Assembly (NCBI RefSeq): GCF_010093445.1
Contig: NZ_PDWW01000010.1
Span: 1 to 64,000, forward strand
Source of the DNA: Pseudoxanthomonas japonensis
Lineage (GTDB): Bacteria; Pseudomonadota; Gammaproteobacteria; Xanthomonadales; Xanthomonadaceae
Reading direction: 5' to 3'
Length of the DNA stretch: 64,000 bases
The notes below the pieces were generated by a model. That model had not been told where the DNA came from. It did no database searches and saw only the letters and a program-made list of their open reading frames with translations. Shown piece by piece: positions 28,488 to 37,949 of the stretch (positions are counted from its first letter, which is position 1; each line of letters opens with the position of its first letter). The position numbers and the translations under genes were made by a program.

Positions 28488-29231
28488 TTACTTGCCCAGT
28501 TCGAACACCACGTCCAGGTTGATCGAGACCGTGGTTTCGCCAGGCGAGACCGGCGGGGCGCCCGAGGCGTCACGCGCTTCCATCTTGGCCATGGCCATCA
28601 TCGGCATCGGGCGGAAGCCGCCGTTGCCCTCGGAGATGCTCACGATGCGGCGCACCTTCAGGCCCAGCGACTTCGCGTAGGTCTCAGCGCGGGCCTGGGC
28701 CTTCTTCAGCGCGGCCAGGCGGGCTTCGTCGTAGACCGGTTCCGGATTGTCGATCTCGAAGCTGGGGCCGTTGATCTGGTTGGCACCCACGCCGGCCAGC
28801 GCATCCAGCACCTTGCCGAGCTTGGCGATGTCGCGGACCTTGACGCTGACCGTGTTATTCGCCTGGTAGCCGGTGATCTTCGGCGCCTCGTTCTCGGCGT
28901 AGCGGTACTGCGGATTGAGGCTGATCCCGCTGGTCTGCACGTCCTTGTCGGCGATGCCGGCGGCCTTGATGGCGGCCACGACCTTCGCCATCTGCTCGCT
29001 GTTCTGGCGCATCGCGGTGTTGCCGTCGACCGCCTGGGTGACGACACCGGCGGAGATCGTGGCGATGTCCGGCACGCGCGAGGCTTCCGCCTGCGCCGAG
29101 ACGTTGAGCAGGGTGCCGTCGGCCGGGATGGCGTAGGCCGGAGCGGTCTGGGCGGAGGAAGTCATGGCGGCAGTGGTTCCGAGGGACAGGGTCAGGGCGA
29201 GCAGCAGGGGACGGATCAGGGGCAGGCGCAT
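28488..29231 (-). CDS. SIMPL domain (DUF541) periplasmic protein
   Basis: A 247-residue exported protein with a signal peptide (about 1-27) and a SIMPL/DUF541 domain. Landmarks are LLNVSAQAEASRVPDIATISAGVVTQA (about 40-66), the QTSGISLNPQYRY block, YQANNTVSVKVRD and the C-terminal AETYAKSLGLKVRRIVSISEG. The E. coli relative YggE lowers oxidative stress by an unknown mechanism, and BP26 of Brucella forms ring assemblies. The start at 29231 has AAGGAG upstream. It is divergent from maf. Confidence 0.88.
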   Translation of the reverse strand: MRLPLIRPLLLALTLSLGTTAAMTSSAQTAPAYAIPADGTLLNVSAQAEASRVPDIATISAGVVTQAVDGNTAMRQNSEQMAKVVAAIKAAGIADKDVQTSGISLNPQYRYAENEAPKITGYQANNTVSVKVRDIAKLGKVLDALAGVGANQINGPSFEIDNPEPVYDEARLAALKKAQARAETYAKSLGLKVRRIVSISEGNGGFRPMPMMAMAKMEARDASGAPPVSPGETTVSINLDVVFELGK

Positions 29232-29389
29232 GGGATCTCCTTGTCGTATTGGGGGTGGCGCGGCACCCGGTCGTCGAGGCGAAAGGGTGTTCACGATGAC
29301 ATGAACGCGCTGTGATCTGGCGCAGGGTTAGAGGTCTCCGGCCAGTATCAGCGATCATTCAGTCAGGCGCCGCGGGTTATTCTTCCTCG

Positions 29390-29986
29390 ATGCTCTATCT
29401 CGCCTCCCAGTCCCCGCGCCGTGCCGAACTGCTGACCCGCCTGGGGTTGTCCTTCGGACGCATCGATCTCGACATTCCCGAGCAGCGGCAGCCCAATGAG
29501 CCGGCCACCGACTACGTCCGGCGCGTCGCCCGGGAGAAGGCGGGAGCCGGCCTGCTGAAGGTCGTCGCCACGCCGGGGGCGGTGGTGCTGGGCGCCGATA
29601 CGGAGGTGATCCTGGAAGACGAAGTTTTCGGCAAGCCGGTGGACGCCGCCGATGCCGCGGCCATGCTGCGCCGCCTGTCCGGCCGCACGCATCAGGCCGT
29701 CTCTGCGGTTTCGGTGGTCAGCGCATCACGTGAATCGCAGGCGCTCGTCATTACCGACGTGAGCTTCGCCGAACTGGACGAGGCCGACATCGCCGCCTAC
29801 GTCGCCAGCGGCGAGGCGATGGGCAAGGCGGGTGCCTATGGCATCCAGGGACGGGCCGAACAGTTCGTCACCCGGCTCGCCGGCAGCTATTCCGCCGTAA
29901 TGGGCCTGCCGTTGCACGAGACCTCCAGGCTGCTGCGGGACTTCGGCATCCTTCCATCGGCATCCGCCGTCACCGCGTCAGCCTGA
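29390..29986 (+). CDS. maf: Maf-type nucleoside triphosphate pyrophosphatase
   Basis: A 198-residue house-cleaning enzyme that hydrolyses non-canonical nucleotides (dTTP/UTP or modified forms). The N-terminal [12 protein letters not shown] (about 4-15) is the phosphate-binding signature. GADTEV (about 69-74), GKPVDAADA and [29 protein letters not shown] complete the active site; the Q in IQG and the EQF stretch fit the YhdE-type dTTPase. It precedes rng by 12 bases, the same order as in other gammaproteobacteria. Confidence 0.93.
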   Translation: MLYLASQSPRRAELLTRLGLSFGRIDLDIPEQRQPNEPATDYVRRVAREKAGAGLLKVVATPGAVVLGADTEVILEDEVFGKPVDAADAAAMLRRLSGRTHQAVSAVSVVSASRESQALVITDVSFAELDEADIAAYVASGEAMGKAGAYGIQGRAEQFVTRLAGSYSAVMGLPLHETSRLLRDFGILPSASAVTASA

Positions 29987-29998
29987 GGGAAGGACCCC

Positions 29999-31486
29999 AT
30001 GTCGGAAGAAATCCTGGTCAACGTCACCCCGCGCGAAACCCGTGTCGCGGTGATCGAGAACGGCATGCTGCAGGAACTGCACATCGAACGCGGCTGGCGC
30101 CGCGGCGTGGTGGGCAACATCTACAAGGGCAAGGTGCAGCGGGTGATGCCCGGCATGCAGGCGGCGTTCGTCGAGGTCGGGCTGGATCGCGCCGCTTTTC
30201 TGCATGCCAACGACATCGTGCGTTCGTCGCCGGGCGCGGTGGTCGAGGGCGAAGAGGCGCCCCTGCCCACGCCGCCGGCCGCGCCGATCATGGACCTGCT
30301 GCGCGACGGGCAGGACATCGTGGTGCAGGTGGTGAAAGACCCGATCGGCAGCAAGGGCGCGCGCCTGACCACGCAGATCAGCATTCCGTCGCGCTACCTG
30401 GTGTTGCTGCCGCAGTCGAAGGTGATCGGCGTGTCGGCGCGCATCGAGGACGAGGCCGAGCGCCATCGCCTGAAACAGGTCGTCACCGAACTGGCCGGTC
30501 TGCATGGCGGCCACGGCTACATCATCCGCACCAATGCAGAAGGCCAGCCGGCCGAGGCGCTGGCCGAGGACATCGCCTACCTGTCGCGCGTGTGGAACGT
30601 GGTCGAGCGGCGAGGCCGCGAATCGCCCTCGTGCAGCATCCTGTACGAAGACCTGAGCCTGCCGCTGCGCGCCGTGCGCGACCTGATCCGCAAGGACGTG
30701 GAGAAGGTGAAGGTCGACTCCAAGGAAACCCACGAGCGCCTGCAGGCCTTCGTCGCCAAGTACATGCCGGTCCTGGCCGAACGCATCGAACTGTATTCGG
30801 GCGAGCGGCCGATCTTCGACCTGTACGGGGTCGAGGACGAGATCGGGCGCGCGCTGGACAAGCAGGTGCCGCTGAAATCCGGCGGCTACCTGGTGATCGA
30901 CCAGACCGAGGCGATGACCACGGTCGACGTGAACACCGGTTCGTTCCTCGGCCAGCGCAACCTCGAGGAAACCGTCTACCGCACCAACCTTGAAGCGGCA
31001 CAGGCGGTCGCGCGCCAGCTGCGGCTGCGCAACCTGGGCGGCATCATCATCATCGACTTCATCGACATGGATGATCCCGAGCATCGCCGCCAGGTGCTGC
31101 GCACGCTGGAGAAGTCGCTGGCGAAGGACCACGCCAAGACGACGGTGTACGAGTTCTCGCCGCTCGGCCTGGTGGAGATGACGCGCAAGCGCACGGTGGA
31201 AAGCCTGGCCCGCCAGTTGTCCGAGCCGTGTCCGGAATGCAGCGGCCGCGGCAGCATCAAGACCACCGAAACCGTGACCTACGAGATCTTCCGCGAGATC
31301 ACCCGCGCCGTGCGTCAGTTCGAAGCCGCGCGCCTGCTGGTGATCGCCTCGCCCAAGGTCGTTGCCCGCATCACCGACGAAGAGTCGACCGCGGTGGCCG
31401 AACTGGAAGAATTCCTCGGCAAGTCGATCCGCTTCCAGGCGGACGAGCAGTACCTGCAGGAGCAGTTCGATGTCGTGCTGCTTTGA
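29999..31486 (+). CDS. rng: Ribonuclease G
   Basis: A 495-residue endoribonuclease that matures the 5' end of 16S rRNA and degrades some mRNAs. The S1 domain lies at about 38-125 (IYKGKVQRVMPGMQAAFVEVG). The catalytic DNase I-like domain holds the metal-binding aspartates in VDVNTGSF (about 303-310) and IIDFIDM (about 346-352). The CPECSGRG zinc-link motif (about 412-419) supports dimerisation. It lacks the long C-terminal scaffold of RNase E. GGGAAGGA precedes the start. It is part of maf-rng-yhdP-tldD. Confidence 0.95.
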   Translation: MSEEILVNVTPRETRVAVIENGMLQELHIERGWRRGVVGNIYKGKVQRVMPGMQAAFVEVGLDRAAFLHANDIVRSSPGAVVEGEEAPLPTPPAAPIMDLLRDGQDIVVQVVKDPIGSKGARLTTQISIPSRYLVLLPQSKVIGVSARIEDEAERHRLKQVVTELAGLHGGHGYIIRTNAEGQPAEALAEDIAYLSRVWNVVERRGRESPSCSILYEDLSLPLRAVRDLIRKDVEKVKVDSKETHERLQAFVAKYMPVLAERIELYSGERPIFDLYGVEDEIGRALDKQVPLKSGGYLVIDQTEAMTTVDVNTGSFLGQRNLEETVYRTNLEAAQAVARQLRLRNLGGIIIIDFIDMDDPEHRRQVLRTLEKSLAKDHAKTTVYEFSPLGLVEMTRKRTVESLARQLSEPCPECSGRGSIKTTETVTYEIFREITRAVRQFEAARLLVIASPKVVARITDEESTAVAELEEFLGKSIRFQADEQYLQEQFDVVLL

Positions 31487-31490
31487 AGCC

Positions 31491-31591
31491 GGGAATGGGG
31501 AATCGGGAATGGGGAATCGTGCGAGCGGTAGCCCGATAGCCGGCGCGTTGCCCAGGACGGGCCCATTCCCCATTCCCCGTTCCCCATTCCC
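31491..31591. repeat. GGGAAT inverted repeat cluster between rng and yhdP
   Basis: A 28-base run built from GGGAATGGGGAATC units (31491-31518) faces its near-perfect reverse complement (31562-31591, CCCATTCCCC units). The two arms are separated by 43 bases. Such GGGAATGGGGAATCGGGAAT modules are scattered in Xanthomonadaceae genomes and often appear as facing pairs; the transcript could fold into a long hairpin between two genes of one operon. Confidence 0.8.
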
Positions 31592-31600
31592 GGCCCGCTG

Positions 31601-34600
31601 ATGCCCACGCCGCTGCGCCGCCGCTTGCGCTTGGCTCGCCGGGGTGCCGTCTATGGCATCGCGGTGGTACTGGTGTGCATGGCCGTGGTGCTCGGCATCG
31701 CCAGCCAGGTGCTGCCGCTGGCCGAACGACACCCGGACCGCGTCGCGGCCTGGCTCAGCGAGCGGGCCGGCCGGCCGGTCGCGTTCGATGCGGTGAAGAC
31801 GCAATGGACGCGGCGTGGACCGCTGTTGCAGCTCGACGGCCTGCGCCTGGGCGAGGGCGACAGCGGCGTGCGCATCGGCCAGGCCGAGGTGCTGGTGTCG
31901 ATGTACGGTGGCCTGCTGCCGGGACGGTCCTTCACCGAGTTGCGGCTGCGCGGTCTGTCGCTGACGTTGCAGCGCGGCGACGACGGCAAATGGGCTGTGC
32001 GCGGACTGCCCGGGCAGCAGCAGTCCACGGAAGATCCGCTGCGGAGCCTGGAGGGCCTCGGCGAACTGCAGGTGATCGACGGCAAGCTGGCGATCGTCGC
32101 GCCGTCGCTTGGCTGGGATATCCGCCTGCCCGAGATCGACCTGCGCCTGCGCGTCGATGGCGACCGCGTCCGTGCGGGCACGCGTGCGTGGATCCGCAAG
32201 GACGCCGCGCCGTTGAACGTGGCGGTCGACTTCGACCGCAAGGCCGGCGATGGACGCGCCTACCTCGACGTATCCGCGGAAGACATCGGCGCCTGGTCGC
32301 CGCTGCTGCGCTACGCCGGCGTGGTCGCCGAAAGCGGCAACGGGCGCGTGCAGGCGTGGACGGAGTTGCGCAAGCACCGCGTAGTGCTGGTGACCGCGGA
32401 CGCCCGCCTGCGCCAGGTAGGATTGCAGGGGGCGCCTCTGCCGGATTCCGCCACGCCTACGCGGATCGCGTTCGACCAGATCGAAGGCCGCCTGCGCTGG
32501 CGACTGGTATCGGGTGGCTGGCGGCTCGATGCGCCGCAGCTGCGTGTCGGCACGGCGCCGGCCGTGCAGACACTCGATGGCCTGGTGCTCGCGGGCGGCG
32601 AGCGTTACGCGCTGCTGGCCGACCAGGTGGATGCGGCGCCGCTGTTCTCGGTGCTTGGCCTGAGCGACAAGGTCGATGCCGGCCTGCGCCGCTGGCTGGT
32701 GCAGGCGCAGCCCGGCGCGCGGCTGGCACGCCTGACCCTGGCCGGCCGCAAGGACGGCGGGCTGCACGCAGAGGGGCAACTGCGCGACATCGCGTTCAAG
32801 GCGGTGGGCGATGCACCCGGACTCAGCGGCCTTGCCGGTGATTTCGATGGCGATGCGGATGGGTTCCGCCTGACGCTGGATCCCGCGTCCGACATGCGTT
32901 TCGACTGGCCCAGCGGATTCGCGGTGGTGCACGACGTGCGCCTGCAGGGCGACGTGCTCGGCTGGCGGGAAGGCGCCGGCTGGCGCGTGGGAACCTCCGC
33001 CCTGCACGTGCAGGGCAAGGACTATGCGGCCGACGTGCGCGGTGGCATGTGGTTCCAGGGCGACGGCACGCGGCCGTGGATCGATCTGGCGGCGGATCTC
33101 GCCGATGCGCCGGTGCCGGTGGCCAAGGGCTTCTGGATCCACCACAAGATGCCGAAGGCGGCGGTCGACTGGCTCAACGGCGCGCTGGTCGGCGGCACCG
33201 TGCGGAACGGACGCGCGATCGTCAGCGGTGACCTGGACGACTGGCCGTTCACCGACCGCAACGGCCGGTTCGAAGCCGTGGCGCACATCGAGCATGGACA
33301 GTTCAAGTTCCAGCCGGACTGGCCGCAGCTCGAGCAGGTGGATGCGGACATCGCCTTCATCGGCAACGGCTTCGAACTGAAAGGGCGCGGCGCGCTCGCA
33401 GGTGTCGCGATCCCCGCCTTCCAGGCCGGCATCGCGGATTTCGGTGACGGCGACCTGAAGATCGCCGCGCGCACCGACACCGATTCGGGCCGATTGCTCG
33501 CGTTGCTGCGGCAGAGCCCACTGCACAAGACCTATGGCGACACGCTGGATCACCTGCAGGCCAAGGGTCCGGTGACGGCAACGTTCGATCTGCTGCAGCC
33601 GCTCCATGCCGACGAGCAGGCGCGCAGGACGCTGGCCGGCACCGTGGACCTGAAGGGCACGCAGCTGTCCGAGACGCGCTGGGACCTAGTGTTCGACAAT
33701 GTGCGCGGCAAGGCGAAGTACGACGACGGCGGCTTTGCGTCGGGCCCGTTGCAGGTCGTGCACGAGGGCCAGCCGGGCGTGCTGGGCCTGCGCGCCGGCA
33801 GCGGCACGCGCGACCGCACCCAGGCGTTCGAGGCCGATCTGTCCGCGATGGTGGACGCCGACCGCCTGCTCGATCGCGCTCCGGAAATGGCGTGGCTGAA
33901 GCCGTACATGGAGGGGCGTTCGTCGTGGACCGTGGGCGTGAGCATTCCGCGCACCGCGTCGGGCGCGCCCGAAGCCCCCACGCAACTGAGCCTGACGTCC
34001 GATCTGGTCGGCACGTCGATGAGCCTGCCGGCGCCGATGCGCAAGGCGGCGCCGACGCCACTGGCGACCACGGTCCGCGCGCCATTGCCCATCGGCAGCG
34101 GCGAGATCGATGTGGCGTTCGGCGACCTGCTGGCGCTGCGTGCACGCAGCACCAACGGCCAGACCGGCGTGCGCGTGGTGCTGGGCAGCGACGTGGTGAA
34201 GGACGCGCCACCGTCGTCCGGCCTGGTGGCGACCGGCCGCACCGGCGCGCTGGATGCGATGGAGTGGATCACCGTCGCGCGTGGCGGCGGCGGGGAAGGC
34301 GACGGTCTGGCGTTGCGCCATATCGATGTCACTGCCGAGCGGCTGCTGATGATCGGTTCCGTGTTCCCGGACACGCGTTTGCAACTCGCGCCCGCACAGC
34401 AGGCGTTGGCGGTGTCGCTGGATGGCGACGCGCTGTCAGGTGCGCTGCTCGTCCCCGATGCGAAGGGCGCACCGATCGCCGGCAAGCTGGCGCGCGTGCA
34501 CTGGCGCAAGGCGCCCGTGGAGGGTGCGCCGACCGCCGGACCTGGCGCGCGCAGCGCCACCGACGACATCGATCCGGCGGCGGTGCCGCCGCTGTCGCTG

Positions 34601-35437
34601 GACGTCGAGGACCTGCGATTCGGCGATGCGCGACTGGGTACGGCCAAGTTGCGCACGCGGCAACAGGCCGATGGCCTGCATGTGGACCAGTTGCAACTGC
34701 GCTCGCCCGGCCAGCAGATCGACGTGCATGGCCAGTGGACCGGCACCGGCGCGGCGGCACGCACGCGGTTCGCTGCCGAGGTGAAGAGCGAGAACTTCGG
34801 CGTGCTGTTCGACGATCTGGGCCTTGGCGACCGCGTGGGCGGTGGACATGGCCAGATCACCGCGGATGCCGGTTGGCCTGGCAGCCCCGCCGCGTTCCGC
34901 CTCGCTGCACTCGACGGCAGCGTGAAGCTGGCCGTGCGCGATGGCCATCTGCTCGAGGTCGAACCGGGCGCCGGCCGCGTGCTCGGCCTGCTGAGCGTGG
35001 CCGAAGTACGGCGCCGCCTGATGCTCGATTTCAGCGACTTCTTCTCCAAGGGATTCGCGTTCAACCGCATCGACGGCGATATCCGTGTCGGCGGCGGGCT
35101 GGCGCGCAGCGACAACCTGCTGATCGATGGCCCCGCAGCCGAGATCGCGATCCGCGGCGACACCGACCTGCGCAGCGAACGGTTCGACCAGACCGTCGAC
35201 GTGAAGCCGAAGTCCGCCAACGTACTGACGGCGGTCGGCGCCGTGGCCGGCGGCCCCATCGGCGCCGCGGTCGGTGCGGTGGCCAATGCCGTCCTGAAGA
35301 AGCCGCTGGCCGAGATGGGCGCCAAGACCTACCGGGTCACCGGCCCGTGGAAGTCGCCCAAGGTCGAAGTGGTGGGCCGTGAGCAGTCGCGCGCCCGCAA
35401 CGACGACGACCGCACCGACCGCGCCGGCGCCCCCTGA
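31601..35437 (+). CDS. yhdP: YhdP family AsmA-like envelope protein
   Basis: A 1278-residue protein anchored by one N-terminal membrane segment (about 18-37) with a very long periplasmic part. It belongs to the YhdP/AsmA-like group, thought to form a hydrophobic groove bridging the inner and outer membranes for phospholipid transport. The N-terminal AsmA-like start (RRGPLLQLDGLRLGEG, about 71-86) and the C-terminal block with AAEIAIRGDTDLRSERFDQTVDV (about 1183-1205) and the glycine/alanine-rich GAVAGGPIGAAVGAVANAVL (about 1215-1234) match the family. Its position between rng and tldD is conserved. Confidence 0.92.
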   Translation: MPTPLRRRLRLARRGAVYGIAVVLVCMAVVLGIASQVLPLAERHPDRVAAWLSERAGRPVAFDAVKTQWTRRGPLLQLDGLRLGEGDSGVRIGQAEVLVSMYGGLLPGRSFTELRLRGLSLTLQRGDDGKWAVRGLPGQQQSTEDPLRSLEGLGELQVIDGKLAIVAPSLGWDIRLPEIDLRLRVDGDRVRAGTRAWIRKDAAPLNVAVDFDRKAGDGRAYLDVSAEDIGAWSPLLRYAGVVAESGNGRVQAWTELRKHRVVLVTADARLRQVGLQGAPLPDSATPTRIAFDQIEGRLRWRLVSGGWRLDAPQLRVGTAPAVQTLDGLVLAGGERYALLADQVDAAPLFSVLGLSDKVDAGLRRWLVQAQPGARLARLTLAGRKDGGLHAEGQLRDIAFKAVGDAPGLSGLAGDFDGDADGFRLTLDPASDMRFDWPSGFAVVHDVRLQGDVLGWREGAGWRVGTSALHVQGKDYAADVRGGMWFQGDGTRPWIDLAADLADAPVPVAKGFWIHHKMPKAAVDWLNGALVGGTVRNGRAIVSGDLDDWPFTDRNGRFEAVAHIEHGQFKFQPDWPQLEQVDADIAFIGNGFELKGRGALAGVAIPAFQAGIADFGDGDLKIAARTDTDSGRLLALLRQSPLHKTYGDTLDHLQAKGPVTATFDLLQPLHADEQARRTLAGTVDLKGTQLSETRWDLVFDNVRGKAKYDDGGFASGPLQVVHEGQPGVLGLRAGSGTRDRTQAFEADLSAMVDADRLLDRAPEMAWLKPYMEGRSSWTVGVSIPRTASGAPEAPTQLSLTSDLVGTSMSLPAPMRKAAPTPLATTVRAPLPIGSGEIDVAFGDLLALRARSTNGQTGVRVVLGSDVVKDAPPSSGLVATGRTGALDAMEWITVARGGGGEGDGLALRHIDVTAERLLMIGSVFPDTRLQLAPAQQALAVSLDGDALSGALLVPDAKGAPIAGKLARVHWRKAPVEGAPTAGPGARSATDDIDPAAVPPLSLDVEDLRFGDARLGTAKLRTRQQADGLHVDQLQLRSPGQQIDVHGQWTGTGAAARTRFAAEVKSENFGVLFDDLGLGDRVGGGHGQITADAGWPGSPAAFRLAALDGSVKLAVRDGHLLEVEPGAGRVLGLLSVAEVRRRLMLDFSDFFSKGFAFNRIDGDIRVGGGLARSDNLLIDGPAAEIAIRGDTDLRSERFDQTVDVKPKSANVLTAVGAVAGGPIGAAVGAVANAVLKKPLAEMGAKTYRVTGPWKSPKVEVVGREQSRARNDDDRTDRAGAP

Positions 35438-35497
35438 CACCGGCGCGATGGCCGCGGCAAGGTTGCCGAGGCCGTCCTTCGCCCCCATGGTACTGAC

Positions 35498-36940
35498 ATG
35501 ACCCTGCCCATCCCGCTCGCCGAAACCCGTCTCCTCCTGCCTGCCGGACTGGATCCCTCCGGTCTCGACCGTGCGTTCGGCACGCTGCTCGGGCCCGGCA
35601 TCGACTTCGGCGACCTGTACTTCCAGCACGCCCGCCGCGAGAGCTGGACGGTCGAGGACGGCATCGTCAAGGACGGAGCGCACTCGATCGAACAGGGCGT
35701 GGGCGTGCGCGCGATCTCCGGCGAGAAGACCGGATTCGCCTATTCCGACGACATCAATGCGCAGGCGCTGCTGGGTGCGGCGAAGTCCGCGCGCGCCATC
35801 GCCCGTGATGGCGCCGCGCACACACCGCGCACGCTGGTGCGCAGCGGTGGCCGCGCGCTGTACGCCGGCGACGATCCCATCGATGCGATGGGCAACGACG
35901 CCAAGGTCGAGGCACTGCGTGCGGTCGATCGCTTCCTGCGCGCCGCCGACCCGCGCGTGCAGCAGGTGACCGTCAGCCTGTCCGGCGGCATCGACACCGT
36001 GCTGGTCGCGCGCAGCGACGGCGTGCTCTCCTCCGACGTGCGCCCGCTGGTGCGCTTGAACGTGCAGGTGATCGTCGAGCAGAACGGTCGCCGCGAATCC
36101 GGCTACGCCGGCATGGGCGGACGCTATGGCTATGCCGAGCTGTTCGCCGACGGCAAGCCCGAGGACCTCGCACGCGAGGCGTTGCGGCAGGCGCTGGTGA
36201 ACCTGGAGGCGATCGATGCGCCGGCCGGCGTGATGCCGGTGGTGCTGGGCAGCGGCTGGCCGGGCGTGCTGCTGCACGAAGCCGTCGGCCATGGGCTGGA
36301 AGGCGACTTCAACCGCAAGGGCACCAGCGTGTACGCGGGTCGCATCGGCCAGCAGGTCGCGTCGAAGGGCGTCACCATCGTCGATGACGGCACGCTGCCG
36401 GGCCGCCGCGGTTCGCTCAACATCGACGACGAAGGCACGCCGACCAACTGCACTACCCTGATCGAGGATGGCGTGCTGGTCGGCTACATGCAGGACACGC
36501 ACAACGCACGCCTGATGGGCGTGGCGCCCACGGGCAACGGCCGTCGCGAGTCGTTCGCGCACCTGCCGATGCCGCGCATGACCAACACCTACATGCTCGC
36601 CGGCCAGCACGACCCGGAAGACATGATCCGCTCGGTGAAGAAGGGCCTGTACGCGGTCAATTTCGGCGGCGGCCAGGTCGACATCACCAGCGGCAAGTAC
36701 GTGTTCTCCGCGACCGAGGCCTACCTGATCGAGGATGGCCGCATCACCGCGCCGGTCAAGGGCGCCACGCTGATCGGCAACGGTCCAGAAACCATGCAGA
36801 AGGTGAAGATGGTCGGCCACGACCTGGCGCTCGACCAGGGCGTCGGCGTGTGCGGCAAGGACGGCCAGAGCGTGCCGGTGGGCGTGGGCCAGCCGTCGTT
36901 GCTGATCGAAGGCCTGACGGTGGGTGGGACGAAGGCGTGA
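35498..36940 (+). CDS. tldD: Metalloprotease TldD
   Basis: A 480-residue cytoplasmic protein, the catalytic half of the TldD/TldE (PmbA) heterodimer, which degrades unfolded peptides and processes microcin B17 and the CcdA antitoxin in E. coli. The zinc motif is intact: H260-E-A-V-G-H264 in [14 protein letters not shown], with the third ligand cysteine region near VGVCGKD (about 448-454). The length matches the family. It follows yhdP by 60 bases. Its partner pmbA lies 1 kb downstream, separated by the divergent yjgA gene. Confidence 0.95.
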   Translation: MTLPIPLAETRLLLPAGLDPSGLDRAFGTLLGPGIDFGDLYFQHARRESWTVEDGIVKDGAHSIEQGVGVRAISGEKTGFAYSDDINAQALLGAAKSARAIARDGAAHTPRTLVRSGGRALYAGDDPIDAMGNDAKVEALRAVDRFLRAADPRVQQVTVSLSGGIDTVLVARSDGVLSSDVRPLVRLNVQVIVEQNGRRESGYAGMGGRYGYAELFADGKPEDLAREALRQALVNLEAIDAPAGVMPVVLGSGWPGVLLHEAVGHGLEGDFNRKGTSVYAGRIGQQVASKGVTIVDDGTLPGRRGSLNIDDEGTPTNCTTLIEDGVLVGYMQDTHNARLMGVAPTGNGRRESFAHLPMPRMTNTYMLAGQHDPEDMIRSVKKGLYAVNFGGGQVDITSGKYVFSATEAYLIEDGRITAPVKGATLIGNGPETMQKVKMVGHDLALDQGVGVCGKDGQSVPVGVGQPSLLIEGLTVGGTKA

Positions 36941-36954
36941 TGCGCTCCTGCCTG

Positions 36955-37079
36955 TCCCTTCTCCCGTCGGGAGAAGGTGCCCCGCAGGGGCGGATGAGGG
37001 TGCAGCGGAATCCATGACGCCTGCGCCACATGGACTTCGCCGGACCCTCTCCCCAACCCCTCTCCCGGTGGGAGAGGGA
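36955..37079. repeat. Interspersed repeat, copy A (125 bp)
   Basis: This is the first of two direct copies 216 bases apart. It starts with the hairpin TTCTCCC-GTC-GGGAGAA, continues with GTGCCCCGCAGGGGCGGATG, and ends in a second hairpin CCTCTCCC-GGTG-GGGAGAGG. It begins 14 bases after the tldD stop. The stretch 36941-37295 between tldD and yjgA holds only these two copies and an unremarkable 91-base spacer; no gene is seen there. Confidence 0.85.
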
Positions 37080-37170
37080 CGAGAGTGCGTCACCTTAGTC
37101 GATCGCCTGCGCTGCGCCAGGGTCCAACCGCACATCGCGCATCGCCCCGAACAGTGTGCGTCCTTGCCGG

Positions 37171-37295
37171 TCCCTTCTCCCGTCGGGAGAAGGTGCCCCG
37201 CAGGGACGGATGAGGGTGCGGCGGACTCCATGACGCCTGCGCCGCATGGACTTCGCCGGACCCTCTCCCCAACCCCTCTCCCGAGGGGAGAGGGG
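37171..37295. repeat. Interspersed repeat, copy B (125 bp)
   Basis: The second direct copy differs from copy A at about seven of 125 positions by eye. Its right end (37295) directly touches the TAG stop codon of yjgA (37296-37298). Modules of this type (CCCTTCTCCC...GGGAGAAGG, GGATGAGGGT, CCTCTCCCC) occur in many copies in Xanthomonads and Pseudomonads and are thought to be small non-autonomous mobile elements. Confidence 0.85.
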
Positions 37296-37850
37296 CTACT
37301 CGGTTTCGTCGCCGTCGGTGTCCCGCACGTCGGCCGCGGACAGTACATCGCGCACTTCGCGGAACAGTTCGCGGAAGGCACGCGGCGGTTTGTTCTTCGC
37401 TTTTTCGTCGGTGGCGTTGCGTACCAGCTGGCGCAGCTTCTGCCGGTCGGCCGTCGGGAACGCGTCCAGCAGGTCCGCCAGCGCCTGGTCGCCATCGGCC
37501 AGCAGGCGGTCGCGCCACTGTTCGGCCTGGTGCAGCAGGGCGGTCTCGCGGCGCGCCGCTTCGCCGCCTTCGTCCATCGCATCGCGGATCGCTTCCAGCA
37601 CCTCGTCCTCTTCGCGCCGCATCTGCTTGGCGAGGAACTGCAACTGGCGCTTGTGCGCGATGTGCGACGTGATGCGCTGCGTTTCCACGATGTGCGGCAT
37701 CAGGTCTTCGGGAATCGGCAGGCGCGCCAGCTGCGCGGCCGGCAGCGCGACCAGCTTCTCGGCCAGGCTGCGGATCTCCAGCGCCTCGCCCCGCTGCTGG
37801 GTACGGCTGGGACTGAAGAATTCGCCGGTTTCGGGGTCGCGTCCGCGCAT
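37296..37850 (-). CDS. yjgA: Ribosome-associated protein YjgA (DarP)
   Basis: A 184-residue, highly charged, helical protein of the DUF615/YjgA family. In E. coli, YjgA (DarP) binds late 50S assembly intermediates. The start [24 protein letters not shown] is characteristic (PSRTQ.R.EA), as are [18 protein letters not shown] (about 34-51) and [19 protein letters not shown] (about 60-78). GAGAGG lies upstream of the ATG at 37850. It is divergent from pmbA, a conserved neighbour pair in gammaproteobacteria. Its stop codon touches a mobile-type repeat. Confidence 0.92.
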   Translation of the reverse strand: MRGRDPETGEFFSPSRTQQRGEALEIRSLAEKLVALPAAQLARLPIPEDLMPHIVETQRITSHIAHKRQLQFLAKQMRREEDEVLEAIRDAMDEGGEAARRETALLHQAEQWRDRLLADGDQALADLLDAFPTADRQKLRQLVRNATDEKAKNKPPRAFRELFREVRDVLSAADVRDTDGDETE

Positions 37851-37867
37851 GGTGAAGCCTCTCTTTC

Positions 37868-37891
37868 GCTGCCGCAGCCACGTGCGGCAGC
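37868..37891. promoter_or_regulatory. Perfect 9-bp inverted repeat in the yjgA-pmbA divergent region
   Basis: GCTGCCGCA-GCCACG-TGCGGCAGC lies 17 bases upstream of the yjgA start and 58 bases upstream of pmbA. It could be an operator for the divergent pair or a hairpin in the yjgA leader. No T run follows on either strand, so it is not a terminator. Confidence 0.4.
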
Positions 37892-37949
37892 CTGAATCGA
37901 ATACCGATCCGGCGCTTGGGCGCGGATCACAGGACACAAGGATAAAGCA

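Noticed and set aside
29978-33607. 1209-codon minus-strand frame opposite rng and yhdP
   Set aside because: Shadow of two well-supported genes; no recognisable domain.
36955-37295. CRISPR array
   Set aside because: Only two long direct copies with one spacer and no cas genes; the unit matches a dispersed repeat module instead.
34436-37582. 1048-codon minus-strand frame through tldD and the repeats
   Set aside because: Antisense shadow that also crosses repeats; only its extreme end shares a region with yjgA, in another frame.
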